From positions 941,970 to 1,005,969 of the forward strand of contig JAFLBX010000001.1 in the NCBI GenBank assembly GCA_017303675.1: a stretch of 64,000 nt of DNA. Reading direction: 5' to 3'. Below, in pieces: positions 6,803-15,854 of the stretch. The notes beneath the pieces are model-generated. The model was not told where the DNA came from, searched no databases, and was given only the letters and a program-made list of their open reading frames with translations. Position numbers and translations under genes: made by a program. The first letter of the stretch is position 1; every line of letters starts with the position of its first letter. The stretch comes from Ignavibacteria bacterium. GTDB lineage: Bacteria; Bacteroidota; Ignavibacteria; Tepidaquicellales; OLB5.

Positions 6803-8056
6803 TTATTCGGAAAAATCCTTACTTAAAAGGTTTTTGCTTTTGAAAAATATATAGGTTACAATTATCATTGTGGCCGCGCCGCCAAGAATCACAGAAGGAA
6901 CTGTACCCAGCAGCTTGGCAGCCAGGCCTGACTCAAATGCGCCGACCTCGTTTGATGTAGAAAGGAATATTCCGTTTATTGCATTTACCCTTCCGCGCAT
7001 GTTATCAGGAACAAGAAGCTGCAGCAGGGTTGAGCGGATAACGACACTGACGCTGTCAAATGCACCGGTAGCAAATAAAGCAGCAATAGATAAGATAAAA
7101 TTTTCTGATACCGCAAAAACCAGGGTTGAGACCCCGAAGCCAGCCACAGCCAGCAATAGATTGCGCCATGCGCGTTTCATAGGGGAGTACTTAGAAAGCA
7201 CAAAAAGCACCAGTACAGCACCTATCGAAGGCGCAGCGCGCATCACACCAAGTCCCTCAGGCCCGACTTTTAAGATATCTTCGGCAAATACAGGGAGTAT
7301 AGCAACAACACCACCGAACATAACAGAGAACATATCAAGAGATATGGAATAAAATATAATTTTGGTTTTGTATGTATAGCGGAAGCCTTCCCTGATCTTT
7401 TCAAGCATTGAGCCTTCTTCAGAGGGGTCCGGCGGACGGTTCTTAATTAAAGCAACTGCAGCAATTGAAAGAAAAATTATAGCTATAACAAAAAGCAGCG
7501 TTCCTGAAAAACCAAACAAGCTGTAAAGAAAACCTGAAACACCCGGGCCTATAATTACACCTGTTTGCCATGATGAAGAGCTCCACGTGGATGAATTGGC
7601 ATATACTTCCCTCGGCACCAGGTATGCCTTAATTGATGTTGATGCAGGAAAGAAGAACGCTTTACAGATCCCGATGAAAAATATAACTCCCCAAATTACA
7701 TACTTAAACTCCCCGGCATGTTCTTCTGTTAAAAGGCTGAATGAAAGTATATACAGCGCAATTGAAGCTGCCATTGTGAATGCAAGCGACCAAAGCATGA
7801 TATTTTTCTTTTTGAGCTTATCAGAGTAATGGCCGCCAAACAGCGAAAGCAGTATAAATGGTATGGCTTCTGCCAGACCTATCATGCCGATTGCAAGAGG
7901 GTCATGGGTAAGCCTGTAAAGCTCATATCCTATTATTACTTCCTGAATAAGAAGCCCAACGGTCATGAAAAAATTGGAAAATAAAAAATAACGGAACTCC
8001 GCGTACCGCAGAGCGAGGAAGGGATCTTGTTTTACAGGGGGCGGATTATTTTGCAT
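6803..8056 (-). CDS. MFS transporter (MFS_3 / EntS-like exporter)
   Basis: A 417-residue polytopic membrane protein with roughly twelve hydrophobic segments. The first, RYFLFSNFFMTVGLLIQEVIIGYELYRLT, and the loop GGHYSDKLKKKN (the MFS motif-A-like G-x-x-x-D-K/R-x-x-+-+ between TM2 and TM3) are characteristic of the enterobactin-exporter-like MFS_3 group. These proton-coupled carriers export siderophores, macrolides or related compounds; the substrate here is unknown. The gene stands alone, separated from the toxin-antitoxin pair by about 110 bp and from the AT-rich DUF262 gene by about 140 bp. Its base composition matches the housekeeping neighbours, not the DUF262 gene. Confidence 0.88.
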   Translation of the reverse strand: MQNNPPPVKQDPFLALRYAEFRYFLFSNFFMTVGLLIQEVIIGYELYRLTHDPLAIGMIGLAEAIPFILLSLFGGHYSDKLKKKNIMLWSLAFTMAASIALYILSFSLLTEEHAGEFKYVIWGVIFFIGICKAFFFPASTSIKAYLVPREVYANSSTWSSSSWQTGVIIGPGVSGFLYSLFGFSGTLLFVIAIIFLSIAAVALIKNRPPDPSEEGSMLEKIREGFRYTYKTKIIFYSISLDMFSVMFGGVVAILPVFAEDILKVGPEGLGVMRAAPSIGAVLVLFVLSKYSPMKRAWRNLLLAVAGFGVSTLVFAVSENFILSIAALFATGAFDSVSVVIRSTLLQLLVPDNMRGRVNAINGIFLSTSNEVGAFESGLAAKLLGTVPSVILGGAATMIIVTYIFFKSKNLLSKDFSE

Positions 8057-8195
8057 TTAAGTTATAAAAGCAAAATAGTTTTATAAGGAAATTTTTACAA
8101 GGAATAAAGAAAAAACCAGAGACAGATTATATTTTAAAATAATAAAAAAGCTATTTCGAAAGACTAAAAATAAGGAAAAATTAATTGCCTTCAAA

Positions 8196-10742
8196 TCAAG
8201 TAATTAATTTTTTCCCCTTTTTTCTATTACAATTTTTGTGAACTATTTGCAAATTTAAAAAACCATCTCTACCGCCAACCGCAAGTGGATTTATATGATC
8301 AACTTCAATATCATCACCATAGTAAAGTTCTCCACCACAAATAAAACACTTATTATTCTGTTTTTTTATTAATCTTTTTTTTTCATCCTCTTTTAAAAAT
8401 GTTTTTCTATCATTCTTTTTATATTTGTTCTTAAATGATTTGATTAATTCATGAAACTTACTAATTTTGTCACCATTTCTGGTAAAATTAAATATTTCTT
8501 TCAAATCATTTTTAATATCATTTCGATAAAAATTAATCATTTCTAAATTTAAATCATTAATTATATACCACAAAGTGTAAAAACTTTGAGTTGTCCTTTT
8601 ATTAGATTTGATATGAAATATTTTATTAAGTTCTGATTTTAAATATTCGTTCAATTCATCAATATCCTTATCGATTATAATGGCTTTTACTTTTTTAATG
8701 AACGATTCGATATTACCAACTGACCGAATAAATTTTTTCTTTTCAATGTCACTTAGAGAAACCAAGTTTAATAATTTAGTAATTTCCGATTTATCTTTAA
8801 TACGTAAATTTATATTATTTTCTCGTTGATAAATATTTAAAACTTTTTCTAAATCATGGTGTTCTTTGATGTATTCTAAAAATGATAGTGTAATATATGT
8901 TTCTTCATTATCCATTCTTTTATTGTAGTCTTCAGTACGAATATGAAACCAACTTGAATGTTTTTTTGTATTTGTCTTTACTTGACTAATAATTTCTTTA
9001 TCAATATAAGAATTCCACATCTCAAAGGAATTTTCTTTGATTGGATAAGGTTTATTGTTTAAGCGAATAAATAAATCTATATTGTCGAAGCTTGGATTTT
9101 GTTTTTCATCAATAAAAACTATTGGTATATTAAAATCTAATAATTTATCTTTAAATTCTGGAGCTATTTTTTCAAAAGGTAAACCTTCAAGTTCATTTAG
9201 GATTGTTAACTTATTTAATTTAAATTTATTTTTTTCTGATTTAACTCGATTACCATTTTCATCTAAAAATTCTTCACCTATAAAGCCAATAATTGATAAA
9301 AGTCTTTGTTGCCCATCAACTACCTCACAAATTCCATCTTTTCTTTTAAACACAAAAATTGGAGGTAATTTAATGCCAAGAATAATACTTTCTATTAATG
9401 CAGAGGATTTTATTTTATTAATTACTTCACCTCTTTGGTAAATAGGCCTTACTAGAAATCTATCTCTATTCATTAATCTACAGATATCTTCAATTGTATT
9501 TGTAGAGGGCTCAGGTTTATTTAGGCGTAAATTTTCTAATTTATCAAGAGCATCAATTCCTTTATTGCCTTTATTTATTTCACTAATTTTTTCCTGAAAC
9601 AAAGTGTAGTCATCCAGATAATATTTAAAAGAACAATCAAATTCTTTCTCAAAAAACCTTGCAACTTTTGTATAACGATCAATTACATTTTTATAAAAAT
9701 GACTATTTTCTGTTGAAAAAGAGACTTCATTATCAGATATAAAAGTAGAAAATTTTGAAATTAGTTTATTATCAATTTTTTCTAAGTTCACTTTTTCTTT
9801 TTCCAAAACTGTAAGCGCCCAAAAGAACACTTCATAGATTAACCGATTGTTGGATAATTCCTTATTTTTAAAAGAAAGCTTTAATTTATGGCATAAATCA
9901 AATTTAATTTCTAATTCTTTATAAAAATCTACTATATCTTCTAAATCTTCAACGAAAATCTCATAAAATTTAGATAGAAATTCATCTCTTCCATGTAAGA
10001 CCGAATATCTCTTTATTGGTATATTGTTTATAACTAATAGTTTACGAATTTTAGATAGGGTGTTTTCTAGAGCTATAGGTTTATTAATATTATCTTTTTC
10101 TTTTTCAGAGAACAATAATACTATAACTTTTTCATAGAATTTTCTATTTTTTCGAAATTGTTCTTTAATATGTTGAGTTAAATCATCATTAATATATATC
10201 GCTTTTTCAATTTCGGGTTTTTTTAGTGGAGTTATACCAGAATTGTATCTTCTAAAAATTTCTTTTTTAATTAAATCTTCCTTATTGTCATCAAGTTTAG
10301 GCTCATTAACTACACTAAATTCTATAAATCTTAATTTTGTATCCCAAAATATTTCTTTAATTCTTTTATCTAGATTGTCGAAATCTTTTTTTGCTAAAAA
10401 TTTTAATTGATATAAACCATTCTTTGTTAATTTAAATTCTTTATCTATAAAACGTTTTATGGTTTCATATCTTTGTCTTCCATCAATGATTTCAATTTTA
10501 GACCCATTATTGAACAAAACCAATGGAGGTATTTCAGTACCTAAAAGTATGCTTTCTACAAAATATGTACCTTTATTGTCGTCCCAAACATAATTTCTTT
10601 GATAATATGGATCATAAACAATTTTACTTTCTAATCTCTTATTAGCAAATAAAGCTTCAATAGATTTAACACCATTTTCAACTTTTAAATGATTCTTAAA
10701 TATTTCTTGAATTTGGCTATAATTAAGTTGTATTTCGGCCAT
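8196..10742 (-). CDS. Tandem DUF262 - DUF262 - HNH nuclease protein (GmrSD-like, putative defence)
   Basis: An 848-residue protein with two separate DUF262 (ParB/Srx-like) modules. The first has YDPYYQRNYVW (43-53), ESILLG (63-68) and IIDGRQR (85-91). The second has RPIYQRGEV (432-440), ESIILG (451-456) and VVDGQQR (474-480). The C-terminus is an HNH nuclease: Cys799-x2-Cys802, then VDHINPLAVGG (Asp815, His816), Asn830, His835 and Cys838. Family knowledge: DUF262 modules hydrolyse NTP in GmrS, BrxU and SspE, usually fused to a DUF1524 HNH. Here a McrA-like HNH and a doubled DUF262 are combined. The gene is far more AT-rich than its neighbours (15 G/C in the 60 bp from 9241, against 27 in the 60 bp from 13021), a sign of transfer. 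It has its own FCB-type promoter and no partner gene. A role in restricting phage or modified DNA is inferred. Confidence 0.9.
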   Translation of the reverse strand: MAEIQLNYSQIQEIFKNHLKVENGVKSIEALFANKRLESKIVYDPYYQRNYVWDDNKGTYFVESILLGTEIPPLVLFNNGSKIEIIDGRQRYETIKRFIDKEFKLTKNGLYQLKFLAKKDFDNLDKRIKEIFWDTKLRFIEFSVVNEPKLDDNKEDLIKKEIFRRYNSGITPLKKPEIEKAIYINDDLTQHIKEQFRKNRKFYEKVIVLLFSEKEKDNINKPIALENTLSKIRKLLVINNIPIKRYSVLHGRDEFLSKFYEIFVEDLEDIVDFYKELEIKFDLCHKLKLSFKNKELSNNRLIYEVFFWALTVLEKEKVNLEKIDNKLISKFSTFISDNEVSFSTENSHFYKNVIDRYTKVARFFEKEFDCSFKYYLDDYTLFQEKISEINKGNKGIDALDKLENLRLNKPEPSTNTIEDICRLMNRDRFLVRPIYQRGEVINKIKSSALIESIILGIKLPPIFVFKRKDGICEVVDGQQRLLSIIGFIGEEFLDENGNRVKSEKNKFKLNKLTILNELEGLPFEKIAPEFKDKLLDFNIPIVFIDEKQNPSFDNIDLFIRLNNKPYPIKENSFEMWNSYIDKEIISQVKTNTKKHSSWFHIRTEDYNKRMDNEETYITLSFLEYIKEHHDLEKVLNIYQRENNINLRIKDKSEITKLLNLVSLSDIEKKKFIRSVGNIESFIKKVKAIIIDKDIDELNEYLKSELNKIFHIKSNKRTTQSFYTLWYIINDLNLEMINFYRNDIKNDLKEIFNFTRNGDKISKFHELIKSFKNKYKKNDRKTFLKEDEKKRLIKKQNNKCFICGGELYYGDDIEVDHINPLAVGGRDGFLNLQIVHKNCNRKKGKKLIT

Positions 10743-10771
10743 AATGGTTAGATTTATTTATTAGTTATGTT

Positions 10772-10802
10772 CAAATATATATTTTAGTGTTTATCAAAGC
10801 AA
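10772..10802 (-). promoter_or_regulatory. FCB-type promoter for the DUF262-HNH gene
   Basis: On the reverse strand TTG (10800-10802) is followed after 20 nt by TATATTTG (10779-10772), a full match to the Bacteroidota TTG/TAnnTTTG consensus. It lies about 30 bp before the ATG and gives a short leader. Confidence 0.75.
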
Positions 10803-10910
10803 TGGGTTAATAATGTTTATTTCAAAAAAAGTAAATAAAGTAAGTTTTTTAATTTTACTATATTTCTGTTTGCATTTGTTTAGATATATTTAAAAAAAAT
10901 TAAAATTTAT

Positions 10911-11171
10911 TCACCCGATTTTACCGCCTGATGTCCTGTTCCATTTTTCCTTTACCTTGTTTATCAGCTTTTCATTTTTCAAATCTTCATCTCTTATGAA
11001 TTCTTTGAAATATCCGCAGTTTGTGCAGATATATGTAAATACTGTAAAGCTTTTTATTGCTGAAACATTTATAGCGGGCCTGTATCCCTGGATCAGTTTA
11101 TTGGTGTTGTCGTACACTTCATTTGATCCGCAAACGGGACACTTGCCGGTTTTGATGGTTTCTACGTTCAT
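10911..11171 (-). CDS. Small zinc-ribbon protein (86 aa)
   Basis: A short soluble protein with two cysteine knuckles, CPVC at residues 10-13 and CTNC near 50-53, separated by a stretch of beta-strand character (TVFTYICTNCGYFKEFI). It is a single treble-clef or ribbon-type zinc site with no recognisable enzyme domain. The layout resembles the other 80-aa zinc-ribbon protein in this window (next to prfA): both have CxxC near the start and the CxNCGY form in the second knuckle. The function is unknown. It is a single gene between the DUF262 gene and the hemerythrin gene, with ordinary base composition. Confidence 0.75.
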   Translation of the reverse strand: MNVETIKTGKCPVCGSNEVYDNTNKLIQGYRPAINVSAIKSFTVFTYICTNCGYFKEFIRDEDLKNEKLINKVKEKWNRTSGGKIG

Positions 11172-11250
11172 AATAATTGTTAAGTATTTTCTTTTATAAT
11201 TTGCTAATAAGATTCATTGTTTCCTTGGATTTGGTTCTATCAAAAATTAC

Positions 11251-11280
11251 AGTCTGGATTCCCGCCTTCGCGGCAATGAC
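11251..11280. repeat. Intergenic palindromic repeat (CCCGCCTTCGCGG type)
   Basis: The segment GTCTGGATTCCCGCCTTCG followed by CGGCAATGACA matches 29525-29554 (GTCTGGATACCCGCCTTCG...) almost base for base. Only the hairpin arms differ. It is a short dispersed palindrome lying between two minus-strand genes. Confidence 0.75.
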
Positions 11281-11288
11281 AAGCTATT

Positions 11289-11951
11289 TCACTTTAGCTT
11301 CTCATTAATAGCAGTATATTCTTCAGCCGGCAGGAATTTTTCTGCCATAACCATAAGTCTTGTGAACTGCTCAGGTGCATTGGCTTTCATTCCCCCAAGC
11401 ATAACCAGAAGATCGTTTTGTGTAATTGCCGGCATAATGAAGCTCTGCCATTTTTCAAATGCTTCGGGTGTGAAGCGCCCGATAATTTTTCCGCGCATTG
11501 CATGCAATTCCTGGTCAGTGAAATTTTCCCAAAGCAGGCGCTGGGTTTCGGTCTCTTCTTCAACAGTGTGGAGCAGGTATTCGCCGTGGAATTTTGAGAA
11601 TTTAATATAAAGCTCAGCGCCTGAGCCGGATGCATCAGCGCCACGGGTGTTCAATTCCTTAATATCATCAAGCAGTTTTTCTATTGCATCCTGGTCCTGC
11701 TCAAGCCTCTTGTGGTCATCCATATCGTGTTTGGATGAACCCGGTATTTTTTCTTCAAGCGCTGCAAGGATAATGGAATTTTCATCGTTGGCATGTGAGC
11801 TCAGCATCATAAAAAGATCCTTGCCAAGCGAGTGCAGCTTAGTTATATCAACTGCATTGTTGAAGTCACATTTGCCCAGTAAAAACGAAAATTGTGAAAG
11901 CGCGCTTCTAAGTCCTTTATGAGCTGCTTCAAATAGTTTTACTCTCTGCAT
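11289..11951 (-). CDS. Hemerythrin-like domain protein
   Basis: A 220-residue protein whose first 145 residues form a hemerythrin four-helix bundle. Candidate di-iron ligands are His11, His53, Glu57, His75 or His80, His122, His128 and Glu131/132; the FHGEYLLHTVEEE motif is the diagnostic last helix pair. The C-terminal 70 residues (FTPEAFEKWQSFIMPAITQNDLLVMLGGMKANAPEQF) are a helical extension found in hemerythrin-domain proteins of Bacteroidota. Such proteins bind O2 or NO, or serve iron-sulfur repair. No signal peptide is present, so it is cytoplasmic. It is monocistronic, with repeats on both sides. Confidence 0.88.
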   Translation of the reverse strand: MQRVKLFEAAHKGLRSALSQFSFLLGKCDFNNAVDITKLHSLGKDLFMMLSSHANDENSIILAALEEKIPGSSKHDMDDHKRLEQDQDAIEKLLDDIKELNTRGADASGSGAELYIKFSKFHGEYLLHTVEEETETQRLLWENFTDQELHAMRGKIIGRFTPEAFEKWQSFIMPAITQNDLLVMLGGMKANAPEQFTRLMVMAEKFLPAEEYTAINEKLK

Positions 11952-12022
11952 ATTGTTGCTATATTGATTTTATTTATATTAACACTAATTTAAAGGGATT
12001 GGTTTTAAAATGAAGTGTAAAA

Positions 12023-12097
12023 TTAATCCGTTCCCAAACCGGAGCCTGGGAGCGGATTAAATTGATGAATTTTTGCGAGCCGAAGGCGAAGCAATCT
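12023..12097. repeat. Two dispersed palindromic repeats between the hemerythrin and M16 genes
   Basis: The first half is a hairpin with TTAATCCG/CGGATTAA arms around CCCA...TGGG. Its TTCCCAAACCGGAG core resembles the perfect palindrome at 58834-58859. The second half (12072-12097) contains GCGAGCCGAAGGCGAAGCAA. It is related, in inverted orientation, to 15065-15099. No gene was seen in the 265-bp gap. Confidence 0.65.
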
Positions 12098-12216
12098 CAT
12101 TACAAAACCTCACTACCCGTAGTTATTTAAACACATGCATTAACGCAGTTGATAAAATCCGGGAAAGTTAAGTCCCAGCAGATAGCTTATTCTAATAATA
12201 AAATTTGATTAAAAAG

Positions 12217-13548
12217 TTAAAAACCGATCTTCTCAAGCTGCTTAAAATCCTCAGGTGAAACCTTTGTCTCATCGCCCAGGTAATTCCATTTTATATTACC
12301 TGTATTGCCTGTGAATACACGGTTTATATCCTGTACTGTTACAGCATTTACCAAAGCTTCAAAGTTATCAAATGCATTGAGGTTTCCTCTAAGTTTCCAC
12401 CTGCCTATGTTCTGGGTCTGGCTTGATGCCGTTTCAAGCCGCATAAAATAACGGGTTAAATATGCGCTTTTTGATTTAGCGAATTCATCTTCAGTGAACC
12501 CGTTCTTCCTGACGTTGTTTATGATATCCACCATAACATTTATAGCGTCTTTTGGGTGATCGGTAGTTATGTAAAACACACTGTATGGATTTGTGATCGC
12601 GTCACCGTTCATATACGCCGCCGGCGCGTAGCTTAAGCCGCGTTTTGTGCGAAGCTCGACAAAGTACTTATCGTACATAATGCTCATTGCAACCATCATA
12701 GCAATTGCATCGGGTGAATCCCACGGAATTCCTGACATAATACCCGAAAGGTAGTTTGTCGAAATTTTACGTGACTCAATATCCTGCCCCGGCTGCTCTA
12801 TTTTAGTTACAGGTTCTTTTGGAGCGGGTATGCCCTCAGGTAGCTTTGCAAGTGATGACCTGACCTTTTCTATAACGTCACTTTCGGAAACATTTCCCGC
12901 TATCACCAAAAAGGCTCTTTGTTTGCAAAGATTTGCATTTATAAAAGCTTTAATATCATCAAGTGTTAATGAAGCAAGTGTGTTTTCGCTGCCATAAGGA
13001 TCCTTTTCATAATTCTTACCCTTAAATGCTGTTTCCACTGTGATTCTCTCAAGGCGTGAATCAGGGTCGCCTTCATTTTGACGCGCATAAGAAATGAACT
13101 GCTCTTTTTTATTTGCGAATTCATTCGGGTCATAAGCCGGATTCATCAGGGCATCAGTGAACAATAACCATGATCTATCCCAGGACTCCTTTAGGCACTG
13201 CATATTCAGCTCACCGAAATCCAGTGAAGCGTCACTCCCGAAAGTTGTTCCCATTTTCTCAGCGGCTGCAAGAAATTCGGTTTTGCTCATTGATGTAGTG
13301 CCGCCTTTAATAATGTAGCTGTAAGCTACGGCTTCGATTCCCTGTTTATCCAGCGGGTAATTGGCGGTTCCGCCGGTTACAAAGAGCCTTGCGCTAATTA
13401 CATCCTTACCGGTATTTTTAATTATTACTTTAAAGCCGTCAACATCAATTTCTTTGAGGGTATTCTGCGCATGCAGCGCTGAAACATTTACAAGCAAAAC
13501 TGCTGTAAGTATCTTTAAGAAGGCTTTTGATATTTTATATATGTTCAT
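12217..13548 (-). CDS. M16 family peptidase-like subunit lacking the zinc motif
   Basis: A 443-residue exported protein (signal peptide about residues 1-27, ending SALHAQ) with two M16 (pitrilysin/MPP) halves. The position of the HxxEH zinc motif reads IEAVAYSYIIKGG, so the metal ligands are missing and it cannot be the catalytic half. It does keep the C-terminal substrate-contacting motif RTKRGLSYAPAAY. The gene lies 32 bp downstream of the active M16 gene on the same strand, so the two probably form a periplasmic heterodimer like the alpha/beta subunits of mitochondrial processing peptidase. Family knowledge: M16B peptidases degrade short peptides or process signal peptides. Confidence 0.9.
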   Translation of the reverse strand: MNIYKISKAFLKILTAVLLVNVSALHAQNTLKEIDVDGFKVIIKNTGKDVISARLFVTGGTANYPLDKQGIEAVAYSYIIKGGTTSMSKTEFLAAAEKMGTTFGSDASLDFGELNMQCLKESWDRSWLLFTDALMNPAYDPNEFANKKEQFISYARQNEGDPDSRLERITVETAFKGKNYEKDPYGSENTLASLTLDDIKAFINANLCKQRAFLVIAGNVSESDVIEKVRSSLAKLPEGIPAPKEPVTKIEQPGQDIESRKISTNYLSGIMSGIPWDSPDAIAMMVAMSIMYDKYFVELRTKRGLSYAPAAYMNGDAITNPYSVFYITTDHPKDAINVMVDIINNVRKNGFTEDEFAKSKSAYLTRYFMRLETASSQTQNIGRWKLRGNLNAFDNFEALVNAVTVQDINRVFTGNTGNIKWNYLGDETKVSPEDFKQLEKIGF

Positions 13549-13580
13549 ATTAATTTTTATTTAGCTTACTCTCTTATTTG

Positions 13581-14951
13581 TTAATCCAGCAGGTCTTCAA
13601 ATTTATTTATGTTCATTTTACTTTTCATTTCAGGTGAAAGCAGTATTCCGTACACTGCGGGCTTATCTTTGATATATTTCCTGACATATTTTTTTAAATC
13701 GTCGCGTGTAGTTTTATTGATATTTTCAATGTAATCGAACCCGTAATCCAGGTCTTTTATTGCCCAGTTATAACCCAGGGCATGAGCGTAAGACGAAGTT
13801 TGCTCCATTCTGAATTTTTCCTGGATCGCAAGCTGGTTCTTTGCGGTTATCATTTGCTCATCTGTGAAGTAATCGCCTGAATCCCACATGGCTATATGCT
13901 CTTCAAGCTTTACCATACACTCTTTTATTTTTGCGGGGTTAGGAACTATCCTCAATGAAATCGGCCCCGTGTAAATATCTGTTCCGTAGTAAAGACTTGC
14001 TTCGAGTGCAAGCCCCGCATCAATCAGTTCTTTGCTGAACTTTGAAGATTCAAGGTTCACAATATATGAAAACACATCGGCAGTGTAAGTAGCCTTTACA
14101 TCTTTCCTGGTATCGGGTCCGTGCCAGCCTATATAAATTACCGGCGCCTGTGCGTTTTCGCTGGTGGTTACAAAGTACACATTATCATTCAGCGGTTTGA
14201 ATTCAGGTATCGGGAACTTTTCGAACGGGTCAAACCCGGAAGGCTGCCAATCGCCGAAAATACTTTCAGCCTTTGCAAAGGCATCAGTCGGGTTTACATC
14301 ACCTGCAATAATTAATAATGAATTATTCGGCCAGTAATATTTCTGCTGGATTGTACGCATTTTTTCAGTTGTTGCAGAAAGTATCACATCATGATCGCCA
14401 ATCGGGATCTTGCGGCTTTTATCTTTTCCCCACATTTTTTCCTGGAATTGATAATATAAATTGAATTCCGGGCTTGATTCACCCCTCTGAAATTCACCGT
14501 TCACAACAGGATGTTCATTGGTCATTTCCTGCTCAAGAAATAACGGGTAGCGTATTGCGCTGTTCATGAACTTTAAGCCTTCATCAAGATTTGCTGCCGG
14601 CAGTGTGAAAAAATAATTCACACGGTTAACTGATGTTGTACCGTTCCAAGCAATACCAAGCTCCTTTGTACGGTTTATGTACGCCTCCTGTGAGGGAATA
14701 TCCTTATTTGCTTTAAAGAACATGTGCTCGTAGAAGTGTGAGAGCCCGCTGAATTCGGGTGATTCTGTATAAGCGCCGTTCTTTACATTGATTTCAATGG
14801 TAGCAATCGGTACGCTTTTATCTTCCACTACCAGAACATCAAGCCCGTTGGGCAGCGTTTTGAAATGATATCCCGCAGGCAGGTTTGCCTGCGAAAATAA
14901 TAAAGCTGAATTAATAATGAAGGCAAGAAGCGCAATTAAAGTACGTTTCAT
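13581..14951 (-). CDS. M16 family zinc metallopeptidase, catalytic subunit
   Basis: A 456-residue exported protein (signal peptide ending about LLFSQA, residue 22). The inverted zinc motif HxxEH is present as HFYEHMFFKA near residues 67-76, and the distal metal-binding Glu is likely in VNGEFQRGESSP. A second M16_C domain occupies roughly residues 190-375. The RGLxY substrate motif is not seen here; it is present in the partner encoded just downstream, so each protein supplies half of the usual site. A TATATTTG box lies at 15009-15016 on the reverse strand, but without a matching TTG at the right spacing. Confidence 0.92.
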   Translation of the reverse strand: MKRTLIALLAFIINSALLFSQANLPAGYHFKTLPNGLDVLVVEDKSVPIATIEINVKNGAYTESPEFSGLSHFYEHMFFKANKDIPSQEAYINRTKELGIAWNGTTSVNRVNYFFTLPAANLDEGLKFMNSAIRYPLFLEQEMTNEHPVVNGEFQRGESSPEFNLYYQFQEKMWGKDKSRKIPIGDHDVILSATTEKMRTIQQKYYWPNNSLLIIAGDVNPTDAFAKAESIFGDWQPSGFDPFEKFPIPEFKPLNDNVYFVTTSENAQAPVIYIGWHGPDTRKDVKATYTADVFSYIVNLESSKFSKELIDAGLALEASLYYGTDIYTGPISLRIVPNPAKIKECMVKLEEHIAMWDSGDYFTDEQMITAKNQLAIQEKFRMEQTSSYAHALGYNWAIKDLDYGFDYIENINKTTRDDLKKYVRKYIKDKPAVYGILLSPEMKSKMNINKFEDLLD

Positions 14952-15064
14952 GTATGGTTTTAAATTAATTATTGATTATTATGGTGCTGCTGAAGAGGAC
15001 TGTATGTGCAAATATAGGGATTTTTGAATTTATTGGAAACTGAGAAATGGAATGTTTCTTTAAT

Positions 15065-15099
15065 AGATTGCTTCGAAAGCCGAAGCTTTCCCGCAAAGA
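15065..15099. repeat. Dispersed palindromic repeat (GATTGCTTCG type)
   Basis: The segment AGATTGCTTCGAAAGCCGAA continues into GCTTTCCCGCAAAGA. Read on the reverse strand it matches the 12072-12097 copy at both ends (TTTGCG... and GCGAAGCAATCT). It lies downstream of the DoxX-like gene. Confidence 0.65.
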
Positions 15100-15111
15100 T
15101 ATTTTTGCAGC

Positions 15112-15588
15112 CTAATTTATATTTTCTTCCTTTTTCCTGACTGTTGCTCCAATTACAATTCCCGCTGAAACAAGTATAATGTTCTTTATTATATATTGTC
15201 CTTCCAGTGTGGGTACAAATGGAAAAGAGGTAAAAGTTTCCGCGGGAAAAAGAAACAGCGGTGTTACTGTGCCTATCATTTGTCCAAACAGCAAAAGTAA
15301 TGTTATCCGGAGAAATGAACGGGTAATCAGCGCTAATCCGATAAGCGTTTCAAGGGAAGCAAGCAGGTAGATAGAAACTGCCGGCTTTATCAAGCCGAAA
15401 GTGAGGATATCAATTGTTTTGGTAGCAAGCATTTCAGCTGGACTTGTGCCGGGGAAAAATTTCAGGAATCCGAACCAGAAAAATACTATTCCAAGCGATA
15501 TCCTTAACAGCGGTATACCGCTGTGCGACATACTTGCCGTTATGTACCTATCGGCTTTATCGAATAATAATTTAAATTTATTAAACAT
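15112..15588 (-). CDS. DoxX/YkgB-like membrane protein
   Basis: A 158-residue protein with four hydrophobic segments (about residues 24-45, 67-90, 92-112 and 128-150) and the motif PLLRISLGIVFFWFGFLKFF. It ends with the GQYIIKNIILVSAGIVIG helix. This pattern fits the DoxX-like/YkgB (DUF417) group of inner-membrane proteins, whose function is mostly unknown; relatives are tied to quinone or thiosulfate redox reactions. It is the third gene of a run starting with prfA, 21 bp after the 80-aa zinc-ribbon gene. Confidence 0.75.
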   Translation of the reverse strand: MFNKFKLLFDKADRYITASMSHSGIPLLRISLGIVFFWFGFLKFFPGTSPAEMLATKTIDILTFGLIKPAVSIYLLASLETLIGLALITRSFLRITLLLLFGQMIGTVTPLFLFPAETFTSFPFVPTLEGQYIIKNIILVSAGIVIGATVRKKEENIN

Positions 15589-15609
15589 TTTTCCGGTTAT
15601 TTAGTCTGT

Positions 15610-15852
15610 TTAATGTCGCCATTTTTCTGCAGGTTCAGCGTAGTGCTCAATATACCCGCAGTTGGCGCACTTATATGGAGTAACAGGATATTGCGGGGCG
15701 TTGGCATCTGTACCCATAAAGTCTGTTATTTTTTCTTTCTCGCCTTCAACCCATACTACATAATTGTAAAATATAGGATGCTCGCTGTTGCGGACATAGA
15801 AAAATCCTTTTTTCATTTCCGCCATGCATTTGGGGCATTGTTTGTTGTTCAT
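15610..15852 (-). CDS. Small zinc-ribbon protein (80 aa), DUF6487-like
   Basis: An 80-residue protein with two CxxC knuckles, CPKC (residues 5-8) and CANC (about 62-65, in YKCANCGYIEHYAEP). Between them lies a short beta-rich region (FYVRNSEHPIFYNYVVWVEGEKEKI). The pattern is like small zinc-ribbon proteins such as DUF6487. It begins 2 bp after the prfA stop codon, so it is almost certainly cotranscribed with release factor 1. No enzymatic role can be assigned. Confidence 0.8.
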   Translation of the reverse strand: MNNKQCPKCMAEMKKGFFYVRNSEHPIFYNYVVWVEGEKEKITDFMGTDANAPQYPVTPYKCANCGYIEHYAEPAEKWRH

Positions 15853-15854
15853 AA

